Shown in pieces: positions 33,801 to 43,528 of a stretch of DNA of 64,000 nt. A program made the translations under genes and the position numbers. The first letter of the stretch is position 1; every line of letters starts with the position of its first letter. The notes under the pieces were generated by a model. The model saw only the letters and a program-made list of their open reading frames with translations. It was not told the DNA's origin and made no database searches. Origin of the DNA: Ditylenchus dipsaci (lineage: Eukaryota > Nematoda > Chromadorea > Rhabditida > Anguinidae); contig SADC01001153.1 in NCBI GenBank assembly GCA_004194705.1, positions 62,001-126,000 of the forward strand, given 5' to 3'.

Positions 33801-36800
33801 AAACTGAAAACTCGTAATGCAAGAAATGTGAGTACCTCTTGATAATGCAACATACGCTGTGACTCATCCTCGATTTCAGTTGCTAGATCATTGCTAGATT
33901 TCAAAAAGCTGTGAACATGATCAAAAATATCGGCTGTTGCAAAAAGCCGAGAAATAATAGGAACGAATATGCTTCCTTGGGTTTCGGGCTTTAAGTGGGG
34001 AAAATCGAAATTCAGGTCCTGATATACCAGTTTCATCATGAAATTTTAAGTCAAGAAAAATAGTATTTTTAGATTTTACAACTTTTTATTTTTTCAATCC
34101 TCTGGTTAACTGCTTCCCGGCGAAGCAAACGTTTGGTGAGATTAATTTTGGCGAGTTCATCGTTTGGCGAAAAAAAATTGGCGAATTAATCGTTTGGTGA
34201 GTTAACTGTTTGGCGAGTTTCATTTTGGCGAAACAATCGATTGGCGAAATGTATCTTGGTGAGACTCAACTTGGTGAGTTTATCGTTTGGCGAAATGTAT
34301 TTGGCGAACTAATCGTTTTGGCGAAACAATCGATTGGCGAATTAATCTTTTGGCGCAGGATAACCCCACCACCTTTGCAACTTTTTTGGACCAGACTGTC
34401 CAAACAGAATTGATAAAAGACCTTAAAATTGGTCCGAAAAAATGTTAAACTCAGCTGGAAAATCAACTTTTAGGGTAAATGTTTTGAGAAGTTCAAATGT
34501 ATAGACAAATATCAAAAAAACAAAAGACTAAAAATCAGATTACCGTATTTCCTCTAATTGCCGCCCCCCTCCAATTGCCGCCCCCTTCTAATTGCCGCCC
34601 CCCCCCCTAGAGGTCGATCGAAAAATAAGCGCCCCCCCCTCTAATTGCCGCCCCCCCCCCCTATTTTTTAAAACCGTGTTTTAACCTTTTTTTGCAAAAT
34701 TTTTTGGCGGTTAGTTATCAATAAGAAGATGTGTCCAAGATCATTGTTGGCTGAAGAGGTATATGTCAAGCAGGATCGAAAAATATTCACTTGAACAATA
34801 AGTCTACAGCAACAAGTCTACCTCAAAAAAAAGGGGGGGGGGGCGATGGAATTTATATACGCATCGCCTTAGGTCACAGGTTCGACTACCACTGGCTGCA
34901 GACCTTATTTTTTTCTCCTTTTATTTACAAGTTTGGTGTCAGAATGTAGCTAAGATCATCAGCTTTCATTTAAGCTATCATACAGATAAAAAGTTTGTAT
35001 AAAGTTAGAGCTAAAATTTAAGAAAACATTGAACCATGTCCAATTCGATGAAATCCTCAATGGGAAATTCCCATTGGGAATATCAATTAACCAATCAATT
35101 GCGACCACTTTCAGCTTCACTGTCAGCAAATGCTGTAATTTGGAGATTTCATGCACATGACTGGCTGGTATTATATTGGACATCAGTAAAAGTTTTAAAA
35201 TCTTAGCTCTAACAAATTATTACCTTCTACCCTGTATGATAGCTCAAATGAAAGCTCATAATCTTGGCTACATTTCTGTATATGAAACGTGTGACTGGTC
35301 GAAAAAGAAACCCTCAAAACCCGTGATTATCGCAGCTATAGCCTATTTTTTAGCTTACGAATAAGCTACACTAGGTGTGAAACCATGCGTTGATGGTCTG
35401 GTCGGACAGTCAAGAGCCCGAGGATGACTTTCACACGAAATTATTAATAAAATAAATGGTGTGCAGCCGGTAGTAGTCGAACCTGTGACCTACGCGATGC
35501 GTATATAAAGTTCCCCTCCCTTTAATTTGGCCGCCCTGGACAAACAATTGGCCTGAAAATTCTGCCCAAAAATCATAAAAAATTTGAAAATAGGATAAAA
35601 ACTTTCATTGTTGGAGTGGTAAATTACTTCAAATTTATGATCGAAAAATAAACGCCCCCCTTCTAATTGCCGCCCCCCCTCTAATTGCCGCCCCCCCCCC
35701 CGAACGACCCCCAACTGTCGACCAAACTGACTGTCGACCCCCAACTGTCGACCCTCCCAACTGTCGACCCCCAACTGTCGACTCTCCCAACTGTCGACCC
35801 CGACTGTCGACTCTAACCTTCGACTTCAAGTAAAACAATTTGTAAAAGTAATTTAACGGGGTCCCAACTGTCGACTGCTGCCTAATTTCACACTTCATCA
35901 AGAATTCAAAAACACTGTAAAAACAACATGCCATCTTTATTTCAACAACAAACTGAAATAAACTGAAGAACAAAAAATAACAATTTTCACCGAATACTAA
36001 CATTGGCTGGATTATCTAAATTTCTAAGAGCGTTGTCTTCTTCCTGTGAACTTCCTTTGCCACTTTTTCCAAAGCCCTCTTCTTCATCTTGAGCTGGTTC
36101 CGACCGTCCATTGTATCCCATTAGATAGCCAATCTGAAGAAGAAATTTGGCAAGTTTTTTTTTAATATCAAAACCGCCATCATCAGTTTGTCTATCGGCT
36201 GACTTTGTTCTCGTTAACTACTACCTTCGGTTCGGTCTTGGTCTCAGTGGATCTTTTGAATTCAGGCAACTTATGAAATTTTGGATCTGGCTTGCATTCT
36301 TTCTTCAGTTTGTTTTGGCTGACTTTGTTCTTGTCGACTACCCCTTTCATCAGTTCCTGGAGCATGCCTCTGATCTAAACAAAGCTACAAAACAAAATAT
36401 ACCTCAAAAATAGGTTGACTAACCCTTTGAGCTAGTTTGTTTGTAGCAGCAACAGCAATGATTTCAGTACATAGTCTGTCACCACTACACTTCTGCAACA
36501 CCGATATGCAAAGAGCAATTGACTTTCTACAGCCAGATTGTGATTTAGCAAACACGTTAAGTCCTAAAAAAGAAACTAAACTAACCTGTTCAATAATCTT
36601 ATGCGTACCTTTGAGACAGAGATGAATAGCGTTTTCCTGAACGGACCACGGCTTTGTAAGACCCAGTGCACATATTTCGAAAGCTTTAGATAAGGCGGGC
36701 CTGTTATAAACTTTTGCTGCGCGAGCTTCTTGATAAAACACTAAGAAATGAATGAAGGCTTCAAATACTCGAAAAATGCTCGTACCTTTCGACTTTCCAG

Positions 36801-39800
36801 CTTATTTGACCAAAACCAGGGTGACCAAGTGTACTTAGTTTCTAAGAAATGTACTTAGATTTGGGAGGCAGATCTTAGAAAAGAAATGATCTTAGATTGT
36901 CTTAGATTTCCGAAAATTGTCTTATTTGTCTTAGTTTTTAAATTGGAGAGAATAATGTCAACGTAAATATTCCCGTTATCCGTAAATGGCGTATAGTTTA
37001 GTATTTTCCAGCATTTTTTGCACAAATTCGTTGTCAAATGCATTTTTATTCTTTTTTTCAGTTTCGATGGCGCCAAAGCGAAAGCAGCTGTTCAAGCAAG
37101 AGTACGAGAAGATAAGAGGTATAAAGAAAGCAAGAAGGGAGAAGACTACGCTCACTGCACAATTTGCGACAGCCATATCAGCTTGGGATCAATCGGGAAA
37201 TCAGCAATCGACTTGCATCAAAAGGTTTGTTTCGTGATCAAATTTGAAATTGTATAGGTAATTATTTTGCGCAATTAATTTAGGTTCAGAAACACATTGA
37301 TGCTGCCAGAGCTGCCGGAATTTCACAATCACTATCTGCCTTTTTGCCAAGTCAATCTGCTCCGACTGCCATCGACGACAAGACCGCAGCTGCCGAGGGA
37401 GCTTGGGCTTTCCACGTTGCTCGACATCATCACTCTTTTCGGTCAACAGATTGCGTGTCATCAGATGGTCTCTTTCGTTCTATGTTTTCCGACTCGGATG
37501 TAGCAAAGAAATTTTTGTGCGCTCGGACAAAGACTGCGAAAATTCTAACAGGTACCTATTTTGTCTATTTTAGTGGAGTTTGCATATGATTATCTATAGA
37601 TGTTCTGGCTCCATTCTCCGTAGAGCTATTGCTGAAGAATCTCGGTGAGCAGCCTTTTTCAATTTCGATCGATGCGTCCAATCATAGTGCGGTTAAATTG
37701 TTTCCAGTTGTTGTCAGGTACTATTTCTGTTTTTGATAGTTTTGTTGATATTTTTTTCTAGGTTTTTCACTGCTCATCATGGTGTCGAAGTTCGCCTTCT
37801 TGATATGATTCGGAAAAAATATTCGTATTTTTAGCGTACAAAAGCTCTACTTCCGGAATTGGTGGACATTATGCATTCATTCAGAGGGCAGGTAATCAGT
37901 CGACAACAGGCATCGTTCTACGGCGCAGCTACTTCAATCTCGTTGGGTTGGCTCTTTGATAAAAATCGGGTCAATTGTTTGAAATCCTGCTTCGAAGTTT
38001 GTATCATTTATCATTTCCAAATCATCAATTATTGATGTTGTCTAGGAATTCTATGAAACTGCTCTCGAGTACATCAACAAATGGTTCCATCTTGCCCATT
38101 TGCCATCCAACATGTCGTGGGTTATGCTAGGTCTCCCTGAAGTCGGTTACGAAGAAGTTCGCTCTCTCGCCTCTCAGCTCTATCCAGATTGGCAGACGAG
38201 GATTCGTTGTTTGATGAGGTATCAATGCAAAAGTCCCCTTGTTAGTTGATGTTTGTTTATATTACTTTCATTTTAGGTGTCGACGCTAAATACTCTTCTT
38301 CAGCAAGTGCCGCCAAATTCTTTCAATGCATTGGGAGCAGAGGAAAAATGGATGAAGATTTTCGAAAGCCATGGTTCGCTCCCAATCGTCTATCAGTTGG
38401 TCAGTGCGATTCTCTCTATTCCTGTGTCCAATGCATTTGTTGAGGGAATTTTCTCTTTGTGCTCGGCTCAATGGACAGACGAAAGAAATTTGCTTCAAGT
38501 CGGAACGGTGAAATCGTTGGTCCAAACAAAAGTCAACTTCGATATGATTTGTACTGAAATGCACGGCTTTCTGTTGAAGAATAGTTTGTTGTTGAATCGA
38601 GTTCGTGGGTGGGAAAGATACTTTTAATTTGATTTTATAGTTCACTTGCTATTTTGTTGTTGTGTTTGCGGTGGAATTTTAATAAAAAATACGCTTCCGA
38701 GTCATTTTTGTGATTTTCTTAGTTTTCGGCCCAAAATCTTAGTTTTTGAAATTTTTGTCTTAGTTTTCACCAATCCGACTTGGTCACCCTGACCAAAACG
38801 TTCTTTTCTATGCTAACTATAGCTAAGGTCACCAATTTTTGCGTGCCACTTGCCAATTCAGCTTGCATGCTGCGCCTTGATTCGACTCCTTCCACCTAAA
38901 TTCAAACATTAGTGGTTCTATTCGCTTTTTGTAGAGGCAGCAGATAGTCCTCGCAAGATATCTTTTGCTTTTTCCAGCTGACTCGTAAAGCATCACAGCC
39001 ATTGTAGCAGTAGTAGACGACTTTGACACCATGAAATTTTATTGTCTTGCTCTTTTTGGTCACCCAAGTATAGCAATGATCTGGATGACCAACACAATTG
39101 GTTACAGCCATTTTATTGCTTCCCATTCGCTGGTTGTAAGAAAAGACTATAGCAAGCATCTTGAAACAGGCAAATGAAACGAGCTTGACCGCTTCCAGTT
39201 ATGTTAAATTACTTTCACAAATCGTTTTACTTAAACTCGAAAGTTAGAGTCGACAGTCGGGGGTCGACAGTTGGGAGGGTCGACAGTTGGGGGTCGACAG
39301 TTGGGAGGGTCGACAGTTGGGGGTCGACAGTCAGTTTGGTCGACAGTTGGGTTTTTACCCCCCCCCCCCCCTAGAGGTCGATCGGAAAATAAGCGCCCCG
39401 GGGCGGCAATTAGAGGAAATACGGTAGGTTGAAGACAAATACATTCGCTTTTACCCTAATGTAGGCATCACAGAAGAAGTCAAAAACATCTCAGATTAGA
39501 ATAATTTGGTGGACAAATGGCATACAAATGGGATATCCCACCCTCTGATAATCCTCTACTTTAATAGTTCCCTATAATCCCTAATATTTCCTACAATGCA
39601 GTGCTCCGTGTCAATTTAAGGGTTAACGCCTAATTTACAAAAAATGAGAAAAATAATACAGCTTTATTGTTATACACAACTATATTATTATAGAGTCAAT
39701 CCTCGGTATAAAACCACCCCTCGGGACTTTTAAACGAAAAGTCTTAACCCGATTTACAAATAAATTTTTCAATGTGGTCTTACATCCAAAATTGACTGTG

Positions 39801-42687
39801 CCATACAAGTAGAGCAAATTAAGTTAACAAAATTTACGAGTTGTTTATTTCTTAGCATGTGCACCTGTGAAGACTAGTAAGGCGTCTACCCTAGGGTTAA
39901 AATCGATTTTCCCAGCTTCCTTGGCTTATTTTAGTACCATATGCGCCCTTTTAGACTATGGCAGTATTGCCTGTAATGGATGCAAGGTGAATTTTGGATC
40001 TTTAGTTCTTAGACATGTAGTTATCTTGCAGGGCTTTTTCCGTCGAAGCGTATGGAATGACAAGCACTACAAATGCCGGTACAATGAGGACTGTAAAGTA
40101 GCCAAAGGTCTGTCTGATATTTTTGAGTACATTTATTGTTTGAAAGTTTACAGAACACAGAAACTCTTGCAGAGCATGTCGTTTCAGACGATGTTTAGTA
40201 TGTGATTACAAATATGCGTCTATTGCACATTAAAATAATAAGAGTTTTATTTTCGGGTGGTTGGAATGAATCCACGAGCTGTTCAAAGTGAGCGCCCCAA
40301 TGAGTCCACACCGAACTGTGACTTTCATAATTTTGGGGCTCGTCGAAATGCGACCGTGAGTGTAGAGAACTACTTCAATCGACATTCTACTGGTCATGTT
40401 CCAAAAGCTCAGTCAAAAAGTGTTCAAACACAGTGCTGCTTTATGGATGAGCATTTTATGGAGGTTAATGCCTTCAACTCATATATTTGGTTTCTTTACA
40501 CGTAAATTCAGTTGGACGATATGAAATTCTTCACTTCTATAAACAAACCTTGGAGAATGAACAAGGAGTTGCCTTCAGTAGATAATAATGCCGTGCAATC
40601 TCTGCTAGATTTGGAGCGAAAGGTGTTTGACAAAGTGGATGACGGTAAAAAGACCAGGTCTCATAAGCACAAGAAATTGAAATCAGATCAATCCAGCAAC
40701 ACTTTTACTGATATATTTAACGATCCTGGAATATTAAGCAAAAGAACAAAGGTAATTTTTTTAATTATGACAATCTTCTGTTAATTAATTATTTTTTAAC
40801 AGATAACACCAACTGGCTTAAAAATAGCTCAACTAAGCGACTCAACTAGGTTTTTAAAAAAATTATATGGTCATTCTTATTAGCCTTTTATGTTTAAAAG
40901 TTGTGATTTTTCATTTTTTAATATGGACTGAAAATCTGGGCAGGAGTAAGATGCGGCAAATCACATTGCGGCGAAGCTTATTGCGGCAAAATCCAATTGC
41001 GGCAAGATCGTATTGCGACAATTATCGCAATGACAAACTGTGTTAGGATCTAGCTAAATTGTAGCAAGCTTTAATAAATTTCCTAAATGGTAAATGGACA
41101 ATAACGGGTAAGAACGCTCATAGTTTTAGTCTTAGAACCAATCGAAAAGTGATCACTGTGATTTGCCGCAATCCTGCTACTGCCCGGAAATATAGTTTAC
41201 CATTAGTAAAATGAGCTTTTTAAAAAATCTTAATAATTTTAGTGAGGCCAAAATTAATGTCAAAAACATAAACTGAAAGAAGATCTTCATAAGAGTGATC
41301 ATGATATCTGTAAAATATCTGTTAAATAAATAAATATTACTAGTGATTGGCGACGCTGCTTTGTACTCTTTATAGACTTTTTGAAAGCTTTGCGGACATT
41401 AAATTACTTGATTATCAGGACCAGGTAATTTTTACGTCAGATGAAAAACAGCTCTGAAGCAAAAAATCTAGGTACATCTGGCAGAAGCTAGATATTCGGC
41501 ATTTGGCTGGTGGTTATGTGCAATTTGGACATTGAAGTCTGGGTGCAACGGCGTTTGTAAGAGTTTTTTGGTCTTTTATTGAAAAATATATATATTTAAC
41601 TACTTTAGGCTATTCCAATGGCACCTATTTTCTCGCGATTCTGATAAACAGTGCATATTTGATCAACGGTAGAAATAGTTTATTAAAGATCAGCTAGAGA
41701 AAATGCTTGATTTTGTTTCATAAAATATCTTAGCACATAAACTCAGAATTTAATGCTGAGGATTATTTTTGTTAGAAGAGTATGGACACATACCCAAAAG
41801 AAAGGTGGTCATGAGACGAGAATTGATTCAAAATGTTTATTTCACATACCGTATTTTCTCTAAAAAGCGGTACTCCGAACTTCGGGCATCTGTATCTGGA
41901 GCAGAGTCAACTTTTTGCAAACCTGTTTGTGGAATTTTATTAACTGCCGCAAGTTCTACAAATTCCGCTCTAAGATTTTTGATTTTCACGCAAAATTCCT
42001 GAAATCAACCTAAATTTTTCCCGAATTCGGGGGGGGGTTGTGAATAGGTGTTTCAAAAATCTAGCAGCAGGTTGTTCTACTAGATGAAACACGGCACATC
42101 TAATGTATGCAATTAAGTGTTAGAAATAAGTTACAAATATTACTTTTCGATAATTTTTAACGTAACACTCTAAAGTTTGAACTATAGTCGATAAATTTCA
42201 TTCAAAAAATTTAGTGGTGTGTGCGAACGAATGTTTTACTTGCTAGTGAAGCCATTAAAAGCTCTTCAAATAAGTGAAGAAGAGCGGGTTCTTTTTAGTG
42301 TTATCGTCATTTTTTCACTTGGTTAGAATTTTTTTACAAAATAATAAATGAAAATGTTAAAAATTTTAAATTTAGCAGTCTCAAACATGTCAGAAGAAGG
42401 TACTACTAAAATTGCACAGATTCGAGAGAAATATCTAAAAATGCTATACCAGCATATTTACGAAAATTCAGTAAAAGTGGAAGAGAAGGATGTGTTTGCA
42501 GCTGTCAGAGTGGGAAACATGCTTCTAATGATCTCATCTATCATGGTCATTTTAAATTTAAAATATATTGTTTACTAAAAATCTCATCAAATTCAAGGAA
42601 CTTGTTCATATGACTGGTGACAATATACTTCTGAATGACGCTCTTCAATACATGCAACTGGATACTTTCGGAGTTTACGACAAATAG
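30881..42687 (+). CDS. Nuclear hormone receptor
   Basis: A ligand-regulated or orphan transcription factor. The likely first exon (30881-30930) reads [16 protein letters not shown], the first CxxC of the DNA-binding domain. After an intron of about 9 kb the domain continues at about 39950-39986 ([10 protein letters not shown]), 40032-40107 ([15 protein letters not shown]) and 40154-40197 ([14 protein letters not shown]). The hinge follows at about 40260-40463, 40512-40751 and 40803-40849. The ligand-binding domain is at about 41370-41422 ([17 protein letters not shown]), 41472-41558, 41611-41669, about 41773-41830, 42228-42321 ([18 protein letters not shown]), about 42376-42544 and 42597-42687, ending at a helix-12-like tail. 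The P-box CNGCKG is common in nematode receptors. One finger appears short by a few residues, so a small exon may be missed. A one-base deficit occurs near 41632, and the acceptor before 40260 is non-canonical. Confidence 0.85.
31079..31086. repeat. Target-site duplication, left copy
   Basis: ACCTTTGC here is identical to 34371-34378 and immediately flanks the terminal repeats of the 3,284-bp element. Confidence 0.9.
32102..32768 (-). pseudogene. Captured ABCF (GCN20-like) ATPase fragment
   Basis: Minus-strand exons separated by short introns: about 32768-32711 ([18 protein letters not shown]), about 32656-32610, about 32590-32510 ([14 protein letters not shown], possibly a decayed LSGGQ signature), 32423-32320 ([20 protein letters not shown] then [11 protein letters not shown]) and 32242-32102 ([20 protein letters not shown]). 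This is the second ATP-binding cassette of ABCF proteins, where DEPTNNLDIES and GGVxxVSHD are usual. Here E and T of DEPTN are changed (DKPIN) and the Walker B aspartate context is altered, so it is unlikely to hydrolyse ATP. Introns are retained, so the fragment came from genomic DNA, not an mRNA. Confidence 0.7.
32772..33223. mobile_element. Pogo-type MITE nested in the captured sequence
   Basis: Starts TACAGTCGACTCTCGATATA and ends TATCGAGTGTCGACTGTA, with long inverted arms (GATCGGCAAAATCGGAATC / GATTCCGATTTGCCGATC). It separates the Argonaute-like piece from the ABCF-like piece. Copies or fragments of the same family occur at 28035 and 58056. Confidence 0.85.
33236..34039 (-). pseudogene. 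Captured Argonaute N-terminal fragment (WAGO-like)
   Basis: Minus-strand exons 34039-33836, 33786 to about 33600, about 33555-33410 and about 33352-33236, with introns of about 50 bp. Key stretches: [20 protein letters not shown] then [11 protein letters not shown], which fits the Argonaute N domain (TNxxxI...+Y.Y.V.+); [17 protein letters not shown], which fits the YDG/ILYT segment; and [15 protein letters not shown], which fits the linker before PAZ. PAZ, MID and PIWI are absent, so it cannot slice. Nematode WAGO is the best match by pattern; exact subfamily is inference. It is open over about 200 codons, so it is a recent or error-free capture. Confidence 0.65.
34371..34378. repeat. Target-site duplication, right copy
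   Basis: ACCTTTGC, the partner of 31079-31086. Confidence 0.9.
34840..35520. repeat. Foldback sequence with tRNA B-box-like arms
   Basis: CATCGCCTTAGGTCACAGG then TTCGACTACCACTGGCTGCA at 34863-34900 is mirrored by TGCAGCCGGTAGTAGTCGAA at 35463-35482. AGCTTTCATTTAAGCTATCA / TGATAGCTCAAATGAAAGCT form the inner arms. The GGTTCGACTACC word resembles a Pol III B box, so the arms may derive from a tRNA or SINE. Confidence 0.6.
36001..36741 (-). pseudogene. Captured DEAD-box RNA helicase fragment (eIF4A-like)
   Basis: Minus-strand exons about 36741-36612 ([20 protein letters not shown], a Q-motif region), 36561-36425 ([20 protein letters not shown] then [13 protein letters not shown]), about 36375-36230 and about 36133-36001. 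The Walker A region, normally AQSGTGKT in eIF4A, reads SQSGCRKS, and the PTRELAQ motif reads ATNKLAQ, so ATPase activity is doubtful. The DEAD and SAT motifs are missing. The last two exons (lysine-rich, then acidic, ending at a stop at 36001) were not recognised and may come from another source. Introns are retained. Confidence 0.6.
36809..36816. repeat. hAT target-site duplication, left copy
   Basis: ACCAAAAC, identical to 38792-38799. Confidence 0.9.
36817..38791. mobile_element. hAT transposon, 1,975 bp
   Basis: The TIR CAGGGTGACCAAGT at the left is inverted at the right (ACTTGGTCACCCTG), with a perfect 8-bp duplication, the hAT hallmark. Subterminal CTTAG words are repeated (about eight in the left 120 bp, four in the right 90 bp) and are probably transposase-binding sites. 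The element encodes one plus-strand transposase. Confidence 0.95.
37067..38627 (+). CDS. hAT-family transposase with BED-type zinc finger
   Basis: Catalyses cut-and-paste transposition of its own element. Start [15 protein letters not shown]; then a BED-like finger ([20 protein letters not shown], with a His two residues later); the hAT core around [20 protein letters not shown]; and the C-terminal dimerisation block [19 protein letters not shown] followed by TDERN. Exons: about 37067-37228, 37285-37550, about 37601-37719, about 37763 onward to about 38218, and 38277-38627. The frame must change by one base between EYEK and RYKESKKG (about 37112). A second break lies near 37834, after [10 protein letters not shown]. 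The copy is therefore either decayed or misread. No other transposase lies in the window to mobilise it. Confidence 0.85.
38792..38799. repeat. hAT target-site duplication, right copy
   Basis: ACCAAAAC, the partner of 36809-36816. Confidence 0.9.
38829..39160 (-). pseudogene. Unrecognised captured exon(s) in the CTGTCGAC element
   Basis: A minus-strand open segment with [20 protein letters not shown] and [17 protein letters not shown], then a GT-AG-like junction to [14 protein letters not shown]. Cys, His and Tyr spacing suggests a structured domain, but I do not recognise it. It lies upstream of the helicase-like exons on the same strand, with the hAT element between them, so the two could once have been one transcript. 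Confidence 0.35.
39430..39850. other. Remaining intron DNA before the receptor's second exon
   Basis: AT-rich. It contains a weak pogo-like fragment (TAGAGTCAATCCTCGGTATA at about 39691). No exon recognised. Confidence 0.4.
40938..41191. mobile_element. MITE with GGGCAG(G/T)AG ends
   Basis: Left GGGCAGGAGTAAGATGCGGC and right GCCGCAATCCTGCTACTGCCC are imperfect inverted copies. The left part repeats (A)TTGCGGC(A/G)A. It lies in the intron between the receptor's hinge and ligand-binding exons. Confidence 0.7.
41849..42010. mobile_element. One-ended fragment of the TACCGTATTT MITE family
   Basis: Starts TACCGTATTTTCTCTAAAAA and contains GAACTTCGGGCATCTGTATC, similar to the interior of the MITE at 27729. 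No matching right end is found. It abuts a receptor exon end near 41846. Confidence 0.5.
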
Positions 42688-42689
42688 AT

Positions 42690-43520
42690 GTAGAACTTGG
42701 ATTGTAATTATTGCAGTAATGAAGTGCTAGACTTAGAAAGTTAAATCAGATAAAAAAGATAAAACGAGATTATATAATGATTTCATTACCAAATATCATT
42801 TTATTGAACAAAATATATTTTTACATAATTTCATATCTAATTTTAAACGCAAAAAACTGGCTACCGTTTTTTCTTCTAATAGTAGGTACGGGCTGTTTAT
42901 TTTACAACCTTTCAAAAACCAGCATATTTTTTTGGGTGTACACTGTATACTCAAAATCTAAAAGTAGAGCTTGTGTGGGATAAGAAAACGCAATAAGTAG
43001 CTCTGCGAAATATTGACTCTGACCTGAGATACAGACCCTCAAAGTTGAATAGGACCTTTTCAAATGAGGGGGTCTACTACTAAAAGATACAAAAATTAGA
43101 AACATCTTTGTTTGAATTATGGCTTTGCTGATATTTTATATTATGCAATACCATTCTGATACGTGTCTTTTATGATACTTCCATATCTCGTGATAAGATC
43201 CGCCGTTTCATTTATTTCTTTTCATTTAGTAATCAAGAAAATCACAAAATCTTCAAAATTAAAAACTTTCTAGATTCCAAGTTCACAACAAAAAATAACT
43301 TCAATTATACATTTATAAAATTTTGTCCTACGCGGAATTTTTTAATTTTGTATGCTAACAGCTTGTCCTTCAACGAAAATTTCTGCGCCACAATACTATT
43401 GAGACGAAATAGGACTCTTCTGTCTTTTATGTATTTCTGTTTGCCTTTCTTATTATTCACACACAATTTGTTTTCGATCTACCGAATTTCATGCTTAAAG
43501 TTTGATAATTTTATTCATAT
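42690..43520. other. Intergenic region between the receptor and macro-domain genes
   Basis: AT-rich. 42945-43085 holds a fragment related to the TACCGTATTT MITE interior (GACCTGAGATACAGACCCTC). Short open frames at 42777-42983 and 43348-43557 have no domain. Confidence 0.4.
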
Positions 43521-43528
43521 TTTAGCCA

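Larger units (their letters stand above)
31087..34370. mobile_element. Gene-capturing DNA transposon with long modular TIRs
   Basis: The ends GGTGGGGTTATCCTACGCC and GGCGCAGGATAACCCCACC are inverted and flanked by a perfect 8-bp duplication (ACCTTTGC). An 8-bp duplication fits hAT or a similar superfamily. Both TIRs extend about 280 bp inward as loose tandem arrays of TTCGCCAAACGATT-like modules. The interior has no transposase but holds intron-bearing pieces of an Argonaute gene and an ABCF gene on the minus strand, plus a nested MITE. It lies in intron 1 of the nuclear receptor. Confidence 0.9.
35710..39351. mobile_element. DNA transposon with CTGTCGAC-array TIRs carrying captured genes
   Basis: Both ends start CCCAACTGTCGACCAAACTG and continue for about 150 bp as arrays of CCAACTGTCGACCC(TC) units, the right one inverted; the arms then share AAGTAAAAC(A/G)ATTTGT and AAAGTAATTTAAC. 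No target duplication was recognised beside the C-runs. The interior carries minus-strand exons of a DEAD-box-like protein and other sequence, and a hAT element inserted in it. Confidence 0.8.
34543..39427. mobile_element. Outer MITE shell with TACCGTATTTCCTCTAATTG ends
   Basis: The left end TACCGTATTTCCTCTAATTG and right end CAATTAGAGGAAATACGGTA are inverted. Subterminal words CTAATTGCCGCCCCC and AGGTCGATCG(A/G)AAAATAAGCGCC recur near both ends and again at about 35638-35700. The shell was probably a MITE of about 1.2 kb later split by the CTGTCGAC element. Confidence 0.65.

Noticed and set aside
31087..34370. Assignment to Mutator
   Set aside because: Long TIRs and gene capture suggested it, but the duplication is 8 bp, not the usual 9, so hAT or another 8-bp superfamily is kept open.
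34210..34413. 67-codon open frame with repeated GExxL(G)E-like words
   Set aside because: It is the TTTGGCGAA terminal array of the Pack-type element read as protein.
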